Shown piece after piece: positions 32,891 through 40,981 of a stretch of 40,981 bases of DNA. A program made the translations under genes and the position numbers. The DNA lies in NCBI GenBank assembly GCA_003427395.1, contig BFEA01000320.1:1448887-1489867 (forward strand), in the 5' to 3' direction. The notes beneath the pieces are model-generated. The model had not been told where the DNA came from, made no database searches, and worked only from the letters and a program-made list of their open reading frames with translations. Positions within the stretch are counted from its first letter, which is position 1. Each line of letters opens with the position of its first letter. This stretch comes from Chara braunii. Lineage: Eukaryota; Streptophyta; Charophyceae; Charales; Characeae.

Positions 32891-33330
32891 CAGGCGAGTC
32901 CAGTCTCGCAATTTCCGAGCGCCAACTTTGGCGATTTTTAGCGCTCAAAGTATTTGAAAACAACATCTGAAATTTTAAGATTCTGTAGGTCAGGTTGTGA
33001 TCTTTTCAGGAAAAATATCAAAAAAAAAAAATAAAATCGTTTAGTCCATGAAATACATGTCGGGCCAATTCGTCACTTTTCCCATTTTTGCCAGTCGACA
33101 ACTTGTGGGCCAACGGGAAAAGTACCCAAATTTCAGCGATTTTTCACACTCAGAACAACTCATAAAAAAGTCTGCAAATTATAGGGTCTGTAGATTTTGT
33201 CGTGATCTTTCCAGGAATTTTTTTTGGAAAAACACTTCAAAAATCATTTCAACCGCGAAATGGCCTGTAGCAACAATTCATCCCATTTTCCATTTTCGTC
33301 ATTCTACCGGTTCTCCACTTTGTGTTACTG
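32890..33330 (+). repeat. two diverged ~235-bp tandem units
   Basis: The blocks GCGATTTTTAGCGCTCAAAG ... TCTGTAGGTCAGGTTGTGAT ... TTTTCAGGAAAAATATCAAA (from about 32,930) recur as GCGATTTTTCACACTCAGAA ... TCTGTAGATTTTGTCGTGAT ... TTTCCAGGAATTTTTTTTGG (from about 33,138). Both are followed by a CATTTTTGCC/CATTTTC end. Non-coding. Confidence 0.65.
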
Positions 33331-33879
33331 GTAACCCTCATGGACCTATGCTACTGGTCCCCCTAATTTTCAATGTCGGGTAGAGTGGTGGTTTAAAGAG
33401 AATGGCACTCAAGGACACGTGCAGAGCGTCCTGTGTCATGCACCAACTACACCTCATGCAAAAGTGCCGCGGACTCATCAGTGTATTCAAAATTCGTTAT
33501 TTGGGGTTCGAAATTAGGGTCTCTACTGCGTGACCGAATTGCTGTGGTCCACTAGGATGCGCTTTTATCCCAAGCAGTCCCTCAAGGCTTTCGAGTTCAG
33601 TTGACGCTTCGAAGACGAAGTTCGGATCCCGGCGGACTTGAACACAATGCCACTCGTTGACACGTGCAGAGCGTCCGCAAGCTTAACTCCTGCTACAGTC
33701 CCGCGACCTGGTTGGCGTGCTCGCACGACGAGTAGAATTCTCCATTCGGGGTCCCGAAACAACGAATCCGGAACGAGATCTAATTATGTAGTTCGCCGGG
33801 ATCCGAACTTCACCACCGACGAACTTACGGCCTCGACCTCCACCGGATCCATCGGTGTACCCGCCTAGAAATCGATGCT
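33331..33879. other. no gene; hairpin-motif copies
   Basis: Two hairpin-motif copies (33,618 and 33,789) in opposite orientation lie 171 bp apart. Nothing else supports a gene. Confidence 0.4.
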
Positions 33880-36800
33880 GTCAACTATTGGCAAGATTCG
33901 CTCTTCTTCTTCTGTGCGCCGGCTACGTTGACTAAAATGATAGAAAAGATGAAATTTTCTAATGCACCCTTCATCACCCCCTGCATACCCCAATTAGTTT
34001 TACCGTTTTTGTGATCTCGTGCTCATCCGATGTTAGCTCCTACATTCATGAAACACAAAAGCTCCTCCGCGTTTGACATGGTACGCTTCTACGGTGCCTC
34101 GTCGTTGTTGTTGGGGGAACCCCTGCTCTGCCAACTTCGGATCCCGACGGACTTTGGGGATCGCGCTCTGTCACAGGTGTCGTTGCACCTGCCTCCATAT
34201 ATCCGCCTTCCTCTTTCTGCATTTTGTCTGCAGAAGTTAACATTCCCAAAACCTTATTGCCAAACCGCGTCGGGGGTTTTGGGGGGTTGGTGAGGGGTCC
34301 AAGAGGCGTGTTTGGTTATTTCCTTGCAGTGGGGACCTAGTGAACTTACAGCCCCAACCTCCGCCAGATCCGTTGGTGTGCCCGCCTACAAATCCGTGTC
34401 ATCCACATTAGGCAACATTCGTTTTTTTCTTCCCTTAATCGGGCTTCGTTGACTGTGAATGATGGAGAAAACAAAATTTGATAATGGTCCCCTCGTCACC
34501 CCCCTTGAAACCCCGATTTTTTTTTCATTATTGCGAGCTCATGCTCTTCCACTGTCATCTCCTGCATTCATGAATCACATAAAATCCTTTGCGTTTGTTA
34601 TGGTGCACTTCTATAGTGCCTCGTCGATGTTGTTCGAGGAACCCCTGTTCTTGCAACTTCGGATCCTAGCGGACTTTGGGGATCGCACTCTGTCACAGCC
34701 TTCTATGCACATGCCTGCACATCTGCGCCTTCCTCTTTCCGCATTCCGTTTGCAGAAGTGAACATTGCCAACAGTCGACGAAACCTTATTGCCAAACCAC
34801 GTCGGGGTTTTAGCTGGGGTTGGTGAGGGGTCCAAGGGGGATGTTTTGTTTATTTGGACGTATCCGTGCAGTGATAAACTTTAAGTACCACTGTCAACCA
34901 ATGTAGCCACGGGAATCCCGTTTCTGACGAGTGGAGACCTGATGAACTTACGGCCTCAACCATATCTCGATCCGTCGGTGTGCCCGCTTACAAATCTGAG
35001 TCGTCCACATTGGGCAACATTAGTTCTCCTTCGTTTGCGCACCGACTTCGTTGATTATGAATGATGGAAAAAACAAAATTTGCTAATGGACCCCTTGTCA
35101 GCCCCCTTGAAACCACAGTTCGTTTTATCATTATTCCTGGCTCATGCTCTTCCAATGTCAACTCATACATTCATGGCACACAAAAGTTCCTCCGCGTTTG
35201 GCATGACGCCCTTTTACAGTGCGTCGTCGTTGCTGTTTGGGGAACCCCATATTCTGGCAACTTCGGATGTCGGCGGACTTTAGGGATCGCGCTCTGTCAC
35301 AGCCTTCTATACACCTGCCTACAAATCTGCGTCTTCCTCTTTCCGCATTTCATCTGCAGAAGTTAACATTGTCAGCAAACGAGAAAACCTTATTGCTAGA
35401 CCACGTCGGACGTTCAGGGGGGTTCTTGAGGGGTCCAAGAGGCATGTTTCGTTTATTTTGAACATGGCCTAGCAGTGATGAACGTCCGAGTTAGAGAGTC
35501 TATTAATGCAATCGCGACAATCTTGACTACAAGCGCTAAGCTCCGTCAGATCATCGCTTCAAACCGCTTGCAAGCTTGTGTCATTCACTGTTCACAAACA
35601 TTTCCACTTGTGTTATGCACTCCTGCATTTCCAAGTATCATAGATAGATTAAAAAAAAATGGACAGGCCTGTTGGACTGCACAAAAACAGCCCATACCCG
35701 ACACTGTGGTGTGCTAGTGGGCCACCAATGTCGACTATTATAGTGGACAGAGTCGTTGTCGATAGAGCCGGCACAAAAAAAGGTTTAAATGATATTACTA
35801 TAGTAAAATAAGTGCAATCGAGGAAATCCTATTTCTGGCAAGTCGGATCCTAGCGCACTTTCAGGATCACGCACTGTCGAATTGTTCATCGCATCTCTGA
35901 CAAGTATAAATCCCCACACACTTTTAGGATCGCACTATGTCAGATCATTCGCTGCACCCACCTGCAGATTCACGTCTTCCCCTTTTCCCATTTGGACTGC
36001 AGAAATGAACACTGATAATACATGAGCTCGTCTTGTTGAAAAACCACATGCATTGGGGGGTTTATGAGGGTTGGTGAGGAGTCCAAGAACCATGTTCTTT
36101 ATAGTTCTCCCATGCGTAGTCTTGTAGTGGAAAGGTGCAAGTCCTACAGTCCAATCGCTGCAGTCGCGAAAAACCAGTTCTCACGAAATTTCGAAAAACC
36201 GCATCGGGGGTTTATAGGGGTTGTTGAGGGTTCCAAGAGCCATGTTCTTTCAAGTTATACTAGGCATAGTCTTGAAGTGAAAAAAGTGTAAGTCCGTTTA
36301 TTCAATTACTGCAGCCGCGGGTATCCGATCTCTCACGAATCCGGTCCCCAGAGAACATTGATGGTCTGCCTCCATCACATCTTCGGTTCGAACCTTCGCG
36401 CTGACCGCTTCTGGAGCCGCATTCGCACTTGTACTGTGTGCGCAACAACCCCCCTTAACCCCCTTGTTGCACTGTTCACTTGCATTGTGCGCGCAACACC
36501 CGCTTTTTCGTCAATGTCAGATAGACGGAAAGGAAATAAACAGGCCTCTTTGACCCCGCAACAACCTTTTTTCTCACCAGTGTGGTTCGACGGAGCGCGA
36601 AGCTTATGGGCTGCCATTGTCGACTACCATGGCGGACGAAATTGTTGTTGTGGGAGTCGACACAAAAAAGGTTTAGATAACCACCCACAAGTAAAATCAA
36701 TGCAGTCGCAGGAATCCGATCTCTGACAAATTCGGATCTCGACGCACTTTGAAAATCATGCTATGTCAGATCCTTCATTGCACCCCCCTGCAAATCCACG

Positions 36801-36990
36801 CCTAGTAGCCTACCGCATTCCGCAGTTTGAGTGCAGAAGTTAGAGTTGCCAGCACACGTGCTTGCCTCATTGAAATGTCGCATCGGGCTTTAGGGGGGTT
36901 GATGTGGGGTCCAAGAGGCATCTTCTTTATATTCCTACCGCACAGTCTTGCGGTGTATGAAGTTCAATTTCGAAGGGATCCGGACTTCCA
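33880..36990 (+). repeat. tandem array of 520-600-bp units, degrading rightwards
   Basis: Three good units start near 33,940, 34,459 and 35,060. Each carries ATGATGGARAAAACAAAATT, CATTCATGRMWCACA, a hairpin-motif copy, GGATCGCRCTCTGTCACAG, CTTCCTCTTTCCGCATT, CTGCAGAAGTTAACATT and GGGGTTGGTGAGGGGTCC. Partial units follow to about 36,990, keeping GCATCGGGGGTTTATAGGGG. The last motif is the reverse complement of the CCCCTATAAACC core at 15.7-17.6 kb, so the two arrays are mirror relatives. Frames here are repeat by-products. Confidence 0.75.
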
Positions 36991-37219
36991 AGAAGGACAA
37001 TTAGCCCAACAATCCCGCAACTGCGTCGTTGGGGGATTCCATATTCTCGCAAGTTCGGATCCAGTCGAACTTGGAAATTTTCATTGTACGCAAGAAAGGT
37101 CAACCGTCGGACACACTAGTGCAATCGCCCACTCACCACCAAAGTCGTCGCGCCTTTGGGTTTTTACCCTGCCTGTCCATAAATATCTAGTGAAGTGTTC
37201 CCTGTGTAGACCTCTGAAT

Positions 37220-37850
37220 GTGCCGGATAGTATGAACCAGGCTATGGAAACCGAACAAGTCTTACAATTATATTCTCATCTGGAAGTCCTGCAGTTGACC
37301 CCGACAAGCTCTTCCGACAGTTCACCTTTCGAACAGTCCCGCACTGCATTCCCCGGAAAATGAAGTCTCGCTTCTCCTGAGAGCTTTTGGGGTTATGTGT
37401 GGCATATGGGAACCAGAAGCGAATTTTGGTAGACACTGTAGTGCTTGTTTCTCATAACAAGCTTGGAACCAATGGTCGTAGTATGGGCACTCCTCGTATC
37501 CTCTACGAGTTTACAAGAACAGACAGTCCGATTTAGTGATTGTCAGTCAAATTGATGAGGGTGACAAGTGGCGTGAGGTAGAGCAAGTGACATGCTTTGT
37601 GCGTGATGCCATTGGTAAGTCATTTGTTGATGTTGGTACGTTTGTAAGGATGAAATATATTTGCATGTTCTCGAATGTGGTGACGAAGGGAGAGCCAGAA
37701 ACCATAGTTTTCGGGTTATCAATGAATGCTTTGTACGGGTTTGGTTCTCATGGAACGCGAGGGACACTCGTAGATGCTTTTGCAAATGATAACGTTTTTC
37801 AAAAGTTTAGATCATGGCTGCTCATAGCATTAGACCTACTTAAATCTTGA
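37220..37850 (+). pseudogene. decayed transposase-like protein, C-terminal part
   Basis: A plus-strand frame reads GYGNRTSLTIIF ... KLFRQFTFRTVPHCIPRK, hits a TGA near 37,378, and goes on with ELLGLCVAYGNQKRILVDTV and NGRSMGTPRIL. A one-base shift near 37,500 moves to the frame VYKNRQSDLVIVSQIDEGD, KWREVEQVTCFV, GTFVRMKYICMFSN, MNALYGFGSHGTRGTL, and ends LLIALDLLKS at a TGA (37,848-37,850). The pattern of an RQSD block followed by KW.EVEQV resembles the C-terminal part of large CACTA or KDZ-type transposases, where a short strand-rich domain follows the catalytic core. That is inference from pattern memory only. Its place directly inside the right inverted arm supports a transposon origin. 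Confidence 0.5.
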
Positions 37851-37859
37851 GTTTACAAA

Positions 37860-39371
37860 CTTTTCGCAAGTATGCATGCAGTTTTATGTTTCCAAATGAA
37901 GTTCACACTACACTTTCTCATGCTTTACACAATTTGAACCTCTTCGTGAGATTGTCTGAATTTTGTACTTAAGTTTTGATGTCAGACAGGACAATGGCAA
38001 TTCAAGCATTCAAGTTGGGGGTCAGTTATTTTATCTTTTATTGATTTTTTGAATTCGATAAGTTAAATTGTCACCTGCGGTTCAGAGGGTGGGAAAACAC
38101 AACTAACTCCCGACCCTTATCTAGGATAGCTATTGAAGTTTTTGAATTTATTGTATGGGCTCAAAATGAGTCTCTCTCATGACAACATGAGAGTTCAATC
38201 GCTTCGCTATATGTTGGAACCAACTTAGAGTTGGAAGTTCTAAATTCATTGGTGAATCCGCAGGATCGTCATAGTTTTATCGGAGAAAAGCCTCAGAGAA
38301 TAAAAGTGAAGCAACTTTTTTCTTGCCGCCTTTTAGGGCTGCGCAAACAGCATGGCAAGTGCTTTAGCGTAAGTGGGCATACCAAATACAATATTAAATT
38401 GTCTTCATGCTTACGATGTTTATCGAAGTGCAACGGAATCCGTACTCAAACCATCTCGTTCACAGTGTGCATGCCTTGACTCTTCAATTGAGTTCCAATT
38501 TATATCTGTCACAATGTCATGTAAAATATGTTCGACTCAATGTTCATACAAAATTGATCGATCTGTGATGAAATCTAGAGTTGAACTTCAACACTCTCGT
38601 TCAGAGTGTCATTGTGGTGATTGTTCGCTTGAGTTTCAATTTATGACAACGCTATCTCTGTTACGTCTTTTGAGTTACAAAATAATCAAAGTGCGATGAA
38701 ATCCATACTTAAACCATCATGTGATTGCCTCAATTTATTCAGTTACACAATTCGAACCTCTTAATGTGATTGCCTCAACTCTGTACTTAAATTTTGATGT
38801 CGGATCGGACAATGGCAATTCAAGCATTTAAGTTGGGGTTCAATTATTTTATCTTTGATTATTTTTTTGAATCGAATAAGTTGAATATTAAATTGTCTTC
38901 ATGATTGGGATGTTTATCGAAGTGCAACGGAATCCGTACTTAGATCATCCCGTTGAATGTGTGATTGCTCGATTGAGTTCCACTTTACGCATGTCACAAT
39001 GTCATATAAAATAAGCCCGACTTAATGCGCATACAAAATTGATCGAAGTGCGATGAAATTCGGAGTTCAACCTTCTCATTAAGTGTCTCATTGCATTGAC
39101 TGTTCACTTGAGTTTCAATTTATGACAATATCATGTCAGTTACGTCTTTTAAGTTATAAAATTTATTCAAGGTGATGGATTCTCGTTCAGTGTGTGATTG
39201 TCTTGAATCTTCACTTCAGTTCTGATTTATGACTTGTCAATTGCGTTTTTGGGTTCACTACTCTTATCCTAAGTTTCATTTACGTTTAAAATATAGTGAT
39301 TTCAACCTGAAATTAATAGCAAGTGAGTACCAATTTAAAATATAATGTCCTGATTTAACGAATAACATGTT
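37860..39371 (-). repeat. right inverted arm with an extra partial unit
   Basis: 38,396-39,371 is colinear, inverted, with the left arm (outer end AACATGTTATTCGTTAAA on the minus strand). A further partial copy lies inward: the block TTACACAATTYGAACCTCTT ... GACAATGGCAATTCAAGCAT occurs at about 37,928 and 38,752. The inner copy is broken by a 322-bp insert at 38,072-38,393. The same ~400-bp subrepeats as the left arm are visible (CGAAGTGCAACGGAATCCG). Confidence 0.8.
38072..38393. mobile_element. 322-bp insert flanked by 9-bp TTAAATTGT
   Basis: TTAAATTGT stands at 38,063-38,071 and 38,394-38,402. The other copy of this unit (about 38,890) has a single TTAAATTGT and no insert. The insert begins CACCTGCGGTTCAGAGGGTG and ends GCATACCAAATACAATA without evident inverted termini. 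A 9-bp duplication would suit a Mutator-like element, but a small deletion next to it makes the duplication less certain. Confidence 0.45.
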
Positions 39372-39881
39372 GATATTGATTGGTCAATTGTCGTTCATGT
39401 CGTAAGGCGTTTGCGTGCACCCTTGCCCATCTTTGTCTGCAATTGACAACTTGCTGAAAGTGTATTCTCGATCAACCCAATACTCTCATCACACCCGCCA
39501 TTCCATCACATAAGCGGAGTTTTGTTAGAACCTACCAATCGCACAATTGATTAATCGTGCCACAACCAAGAGTCAAGTGTACGATTCATTGGTGGATTCC
39601 TGTCTCGTCTACCAAGTCTGTTGATCGGCAGAACGTTTCCGATCTGTTGGTTGATGGATCGTTCATGTGTGTGTCATGTTTGTGTGTGTGTGTTGTTCGA
39701 TGGATACAGGGTTGTGCGGTCGTGTTCGTGTATGCATATGCGCATCTTTTTTAGAATACAGACCATTTCAAAGCTGCAAACAAGGGTTCAATCAATCAAC
39801 GGGTCATGCAAACAAACAAGCACTGGAATGAGCAAAGGAGAGGGAAGAGTTCAAGCGAGAGAGATTTGCTGGTTGGTTAAC
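39372..39881. other. no gene seen
   Basis: Flank of the right arm. Contains a TGTGTGTG run near 39,680 and short ATCAATCAAC-type motifs. No supported frame. Confidence 0.4.
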
Positions 39882-39962
39882 AATGGTTGGGTCGGCGATC
39901 AAACAGTGTATTAGTCATCAGATTGATGACTGATCCACCGTTTGATCGCCGACCTAACCATT
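39882..39962. repeat. 81-nt near-perfect hairpin
   Basis: AATGGTTGGGTCGGCGATCA at 39,882 pairs with TGATCGCCGACCTAACCATT ending at 39,962, continuing inward for about 27 bp with two mismatches. A further AGTCATC..GATGACT stem sits at the tip. Size and pairing resemble a plant-type microRNA precursor or a very small MITE; sequence alone does not decide. Confidence 0.7.
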
Positions 39963-40320
39963 GATCGTCGACCAACAAATATCTTTCGCTTAAACTCATT
40001 GAACTGCCTTCCTAATGCGAACTCAGCACGAAGGTCGTCTGTGTTGTTTTGTTTGTGCGCCCGCACGCGGAGAACATCAGATCTTGCAATTGCAAGTCCT
40101 TCCTTCACACTATGATGGTCAGCACTTTCCAGCGATGTCACCTATCACGGGCATCCCCATCTCTCGCTCCATCTCCCAAGATCATCGAAGGGGAAATCAA
40201 ATCGTGACAGTCAGACGACCAACATTGACCATCGGGCCGCATCGAACCTTGTTTATCAACGAACCCAGCGATGTCGAAGTTCGATGAACCCGGCGATGTC
40301 AAAGTTCACCTACATCTGTA

Positions 40321-40407
40321 TTTTTTCTCTCTCTATCTCTCTCTCTCACACACTCGTTCCCACATGTGACGAATCCGGGTGAAAACACATAAGCATGTGT
40401 CCGCCGA

Positions 40408-40444
<37 letters not shown>

Positions 40445-40496
40445 GATCTCTTTTGATCTCTCTCTATCTCTCTCTATCTCTCTCGATCTCTTTTGA

Positions 40497-40536
<40 letters not shown>

Positions 40537-40565
40537 CATTTGTCTCTCTATCTCTCTCTCCATCT
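40321..40565. repeat. CTCTCTAT-type microsatellite with ~50-bp higher-order unit
   Basis: CT/CTAT repeats run with two matching TCTCTCGATCTCTTTTGATC interruptions about 48-52 bp apart, at about 40,440 and 40,488. This shows local duplication of the larger unit. Confidence 0.9.
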
Positions 40566-40887
40566 CTCGGTCCCACATTCTCGTAAAGTTCAAATCCTGG
40601 CGGACTTCGCGTTTTCACATATTCTCTTATGCGACTGTGGTTTTTCTGCTGCCCCAGGAATTTGAACAACAACACAAGTTCGCCCGCATCCAAGCTTCAC
40701 GTATTGTCAAAACGGGGCATCCGAACAAGCTCGCCCAAATCCGACCTTTAAACGTTGGTCAAATCTGCTGCCAAACTTCACATATCGAGAAACAAGAGAG
40801 GAGAAGAAGTTCGCATTTTCATCTAACCTTTGATGCGACTATGGTGTTCTTGGTGCCTTGTGGATTTGAACAGCAACATAAGCACAT
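40566..40887. repeat. hairpin-motif cluster 4 (two or three copies)
   Basis: Copies lie at 40,586 (AAGTTCAAATC..CGGACTT) and 40,676 (AAGTTCGCCCGCATCCAAG), with a weaker one near 40,735. A phrase GATGCGACTATGG..TTTGAACARCAACA is duplicated, at about 40,629-40,675 and 40,840-40,878. These copies lie outside the right inverted arm. Confidence 0.65.
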
Positions 40888-40897
40888 ATCTTCTCTT

Positions 40898-40981
<84 letters not shown>
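40888..40981. repeat. (CT)n microsatellite to window edge
   Basis: Almost pure CT repeat running off the end of the window. Confidence 0.95.

Larger units (their letters stand above)
32448..37072. repeat. hairpin-motif cluster 3 (about 13 copies)
   Basis: Copies lie near 32,448, 32,542, 32,715, 32,808, 33,618, 33,789, 34,133, 34,655, 35,259, 35,840, 36,728, 36,960 and 37,051. From 34,133 onward they mostly read AACTTCGGATC..CGGACTTT, the same orientation as each other, and are embedded in the tandem array that fills 33.9-36.9 kb. Confidence 0.8.
12305..39371. mobile_element. candidate giant DNA transposon bounded by ~1-kb inverted arms
   Basis: Two arms, 12,305-14,320 (interrupted by a nested element) and 38,396-39,371 (inverted), share colinear AT-rich sequence beginning AACATGTTATTYGTTAAA. 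About 1 kb of each aligns by eye, in the same order of subrepeats. Inside the arms the content is partly mirrored: CCCCTATAAACC arrays at 15.7-17.6 kb and, inverted, at 33.9-36.9 kb. Coding remnants include a Ulp1-type protease pseudogene and, just inside the right arm, a transposase-like pseudogene. Ulp1 domains are known passengers of several plant DNA transposon groups (Mutator-like, CACTA) and of KDZ elements. No intact transposase and no target-site duplication were found, so two unrelated inverted copies of a dispersed repeat remain possible. Confidence 0.4.

Noticed and set aside
36370-36400. GGTTCGAACC resembling a tRNA T-loop
   Set aside because: No matching T-stem, anticodon arm or acceptor stem nearby; the string is a restriction-like palindrome by chance.

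Overview
This window looks like nuclear DNA from a large, repeat-rich eukaryotic genome. The signs are canonical spliceosomal sites (AG|GTAAGT donors, polypyrimidine-CAG acceptors), long microsatellites and homopolymer runs, many kinds of tandem and inverted repeats, decayed transposon coding remnants, an assembly gap of Ns, and very low gene density. There are no bacterial features (no operons or Shine-Dalgarno context). My best guess is a streptophyte alga or early land plant, possibly Chara. This rests on the feel of the repeats and translations, not on a search, and I hold it only moderately.

Layout. Positions 1-12,300 look like ordinary chromosomal sequence. They hold a weak two-exon gene candidate on the minus strand near the left edge (193-494), several foldback repeats, an old small GC-ended transposon copy (3,413-3,688), a 341-bp tandem duplication and a coiled-coil coding remnant (5,218-5,990). 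They also hold the one convincing gene: a long minus-strand open frame (ATG at 9,560) for a roughly 1,000-residue, disordered Ser/Pro/Gly/Arg-rich protein, ending in a textbook splice donor at 6,573/6,572.

Positions about 12,305-39,371 form the most interesting object. Two arms of about 1 kb, made of the same AT-rich subrepeats, face each other in inverted orientation at 12,305-14,320 and 38,396-39,371. The left arm is split by a 1,002-bp nested element with a perfect 8-bp duplication (GTTATTTG). Inside the arms the layout is partly mirrored: a degenerate CCCCTATAAACCCC array at 15.7-17.6 kb has inverted relatives at 33.9-36.9 kb. Between them lie a dimeric satellite, a hAT-like MITE, other arrays, and decayed coding DNA. 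The coding DNA includes a minus-strand Ulp1/SENP-type (C48) cysteine protease pseudogene (23,015-24,070), two further minus-strand decayed reading frames (24,715-25,326; 26,230-26,804), and a plus-strand transposase-like pseudogene (37,220-37,850) just inside the right arm. I read this as a possible degenerate giant DNA transposon, not proven because no target-site duplication was found.

A short dispersed hairpin motif, AAGTTCG-(8 nt)-CGRACTT, occurs about 50 times from 14.4 kb onward. I found none in the first 14.4 kb. It is the main unexplained small-scale signal. No tRNA, rRNA, CRISPR array or intact transposase was found.
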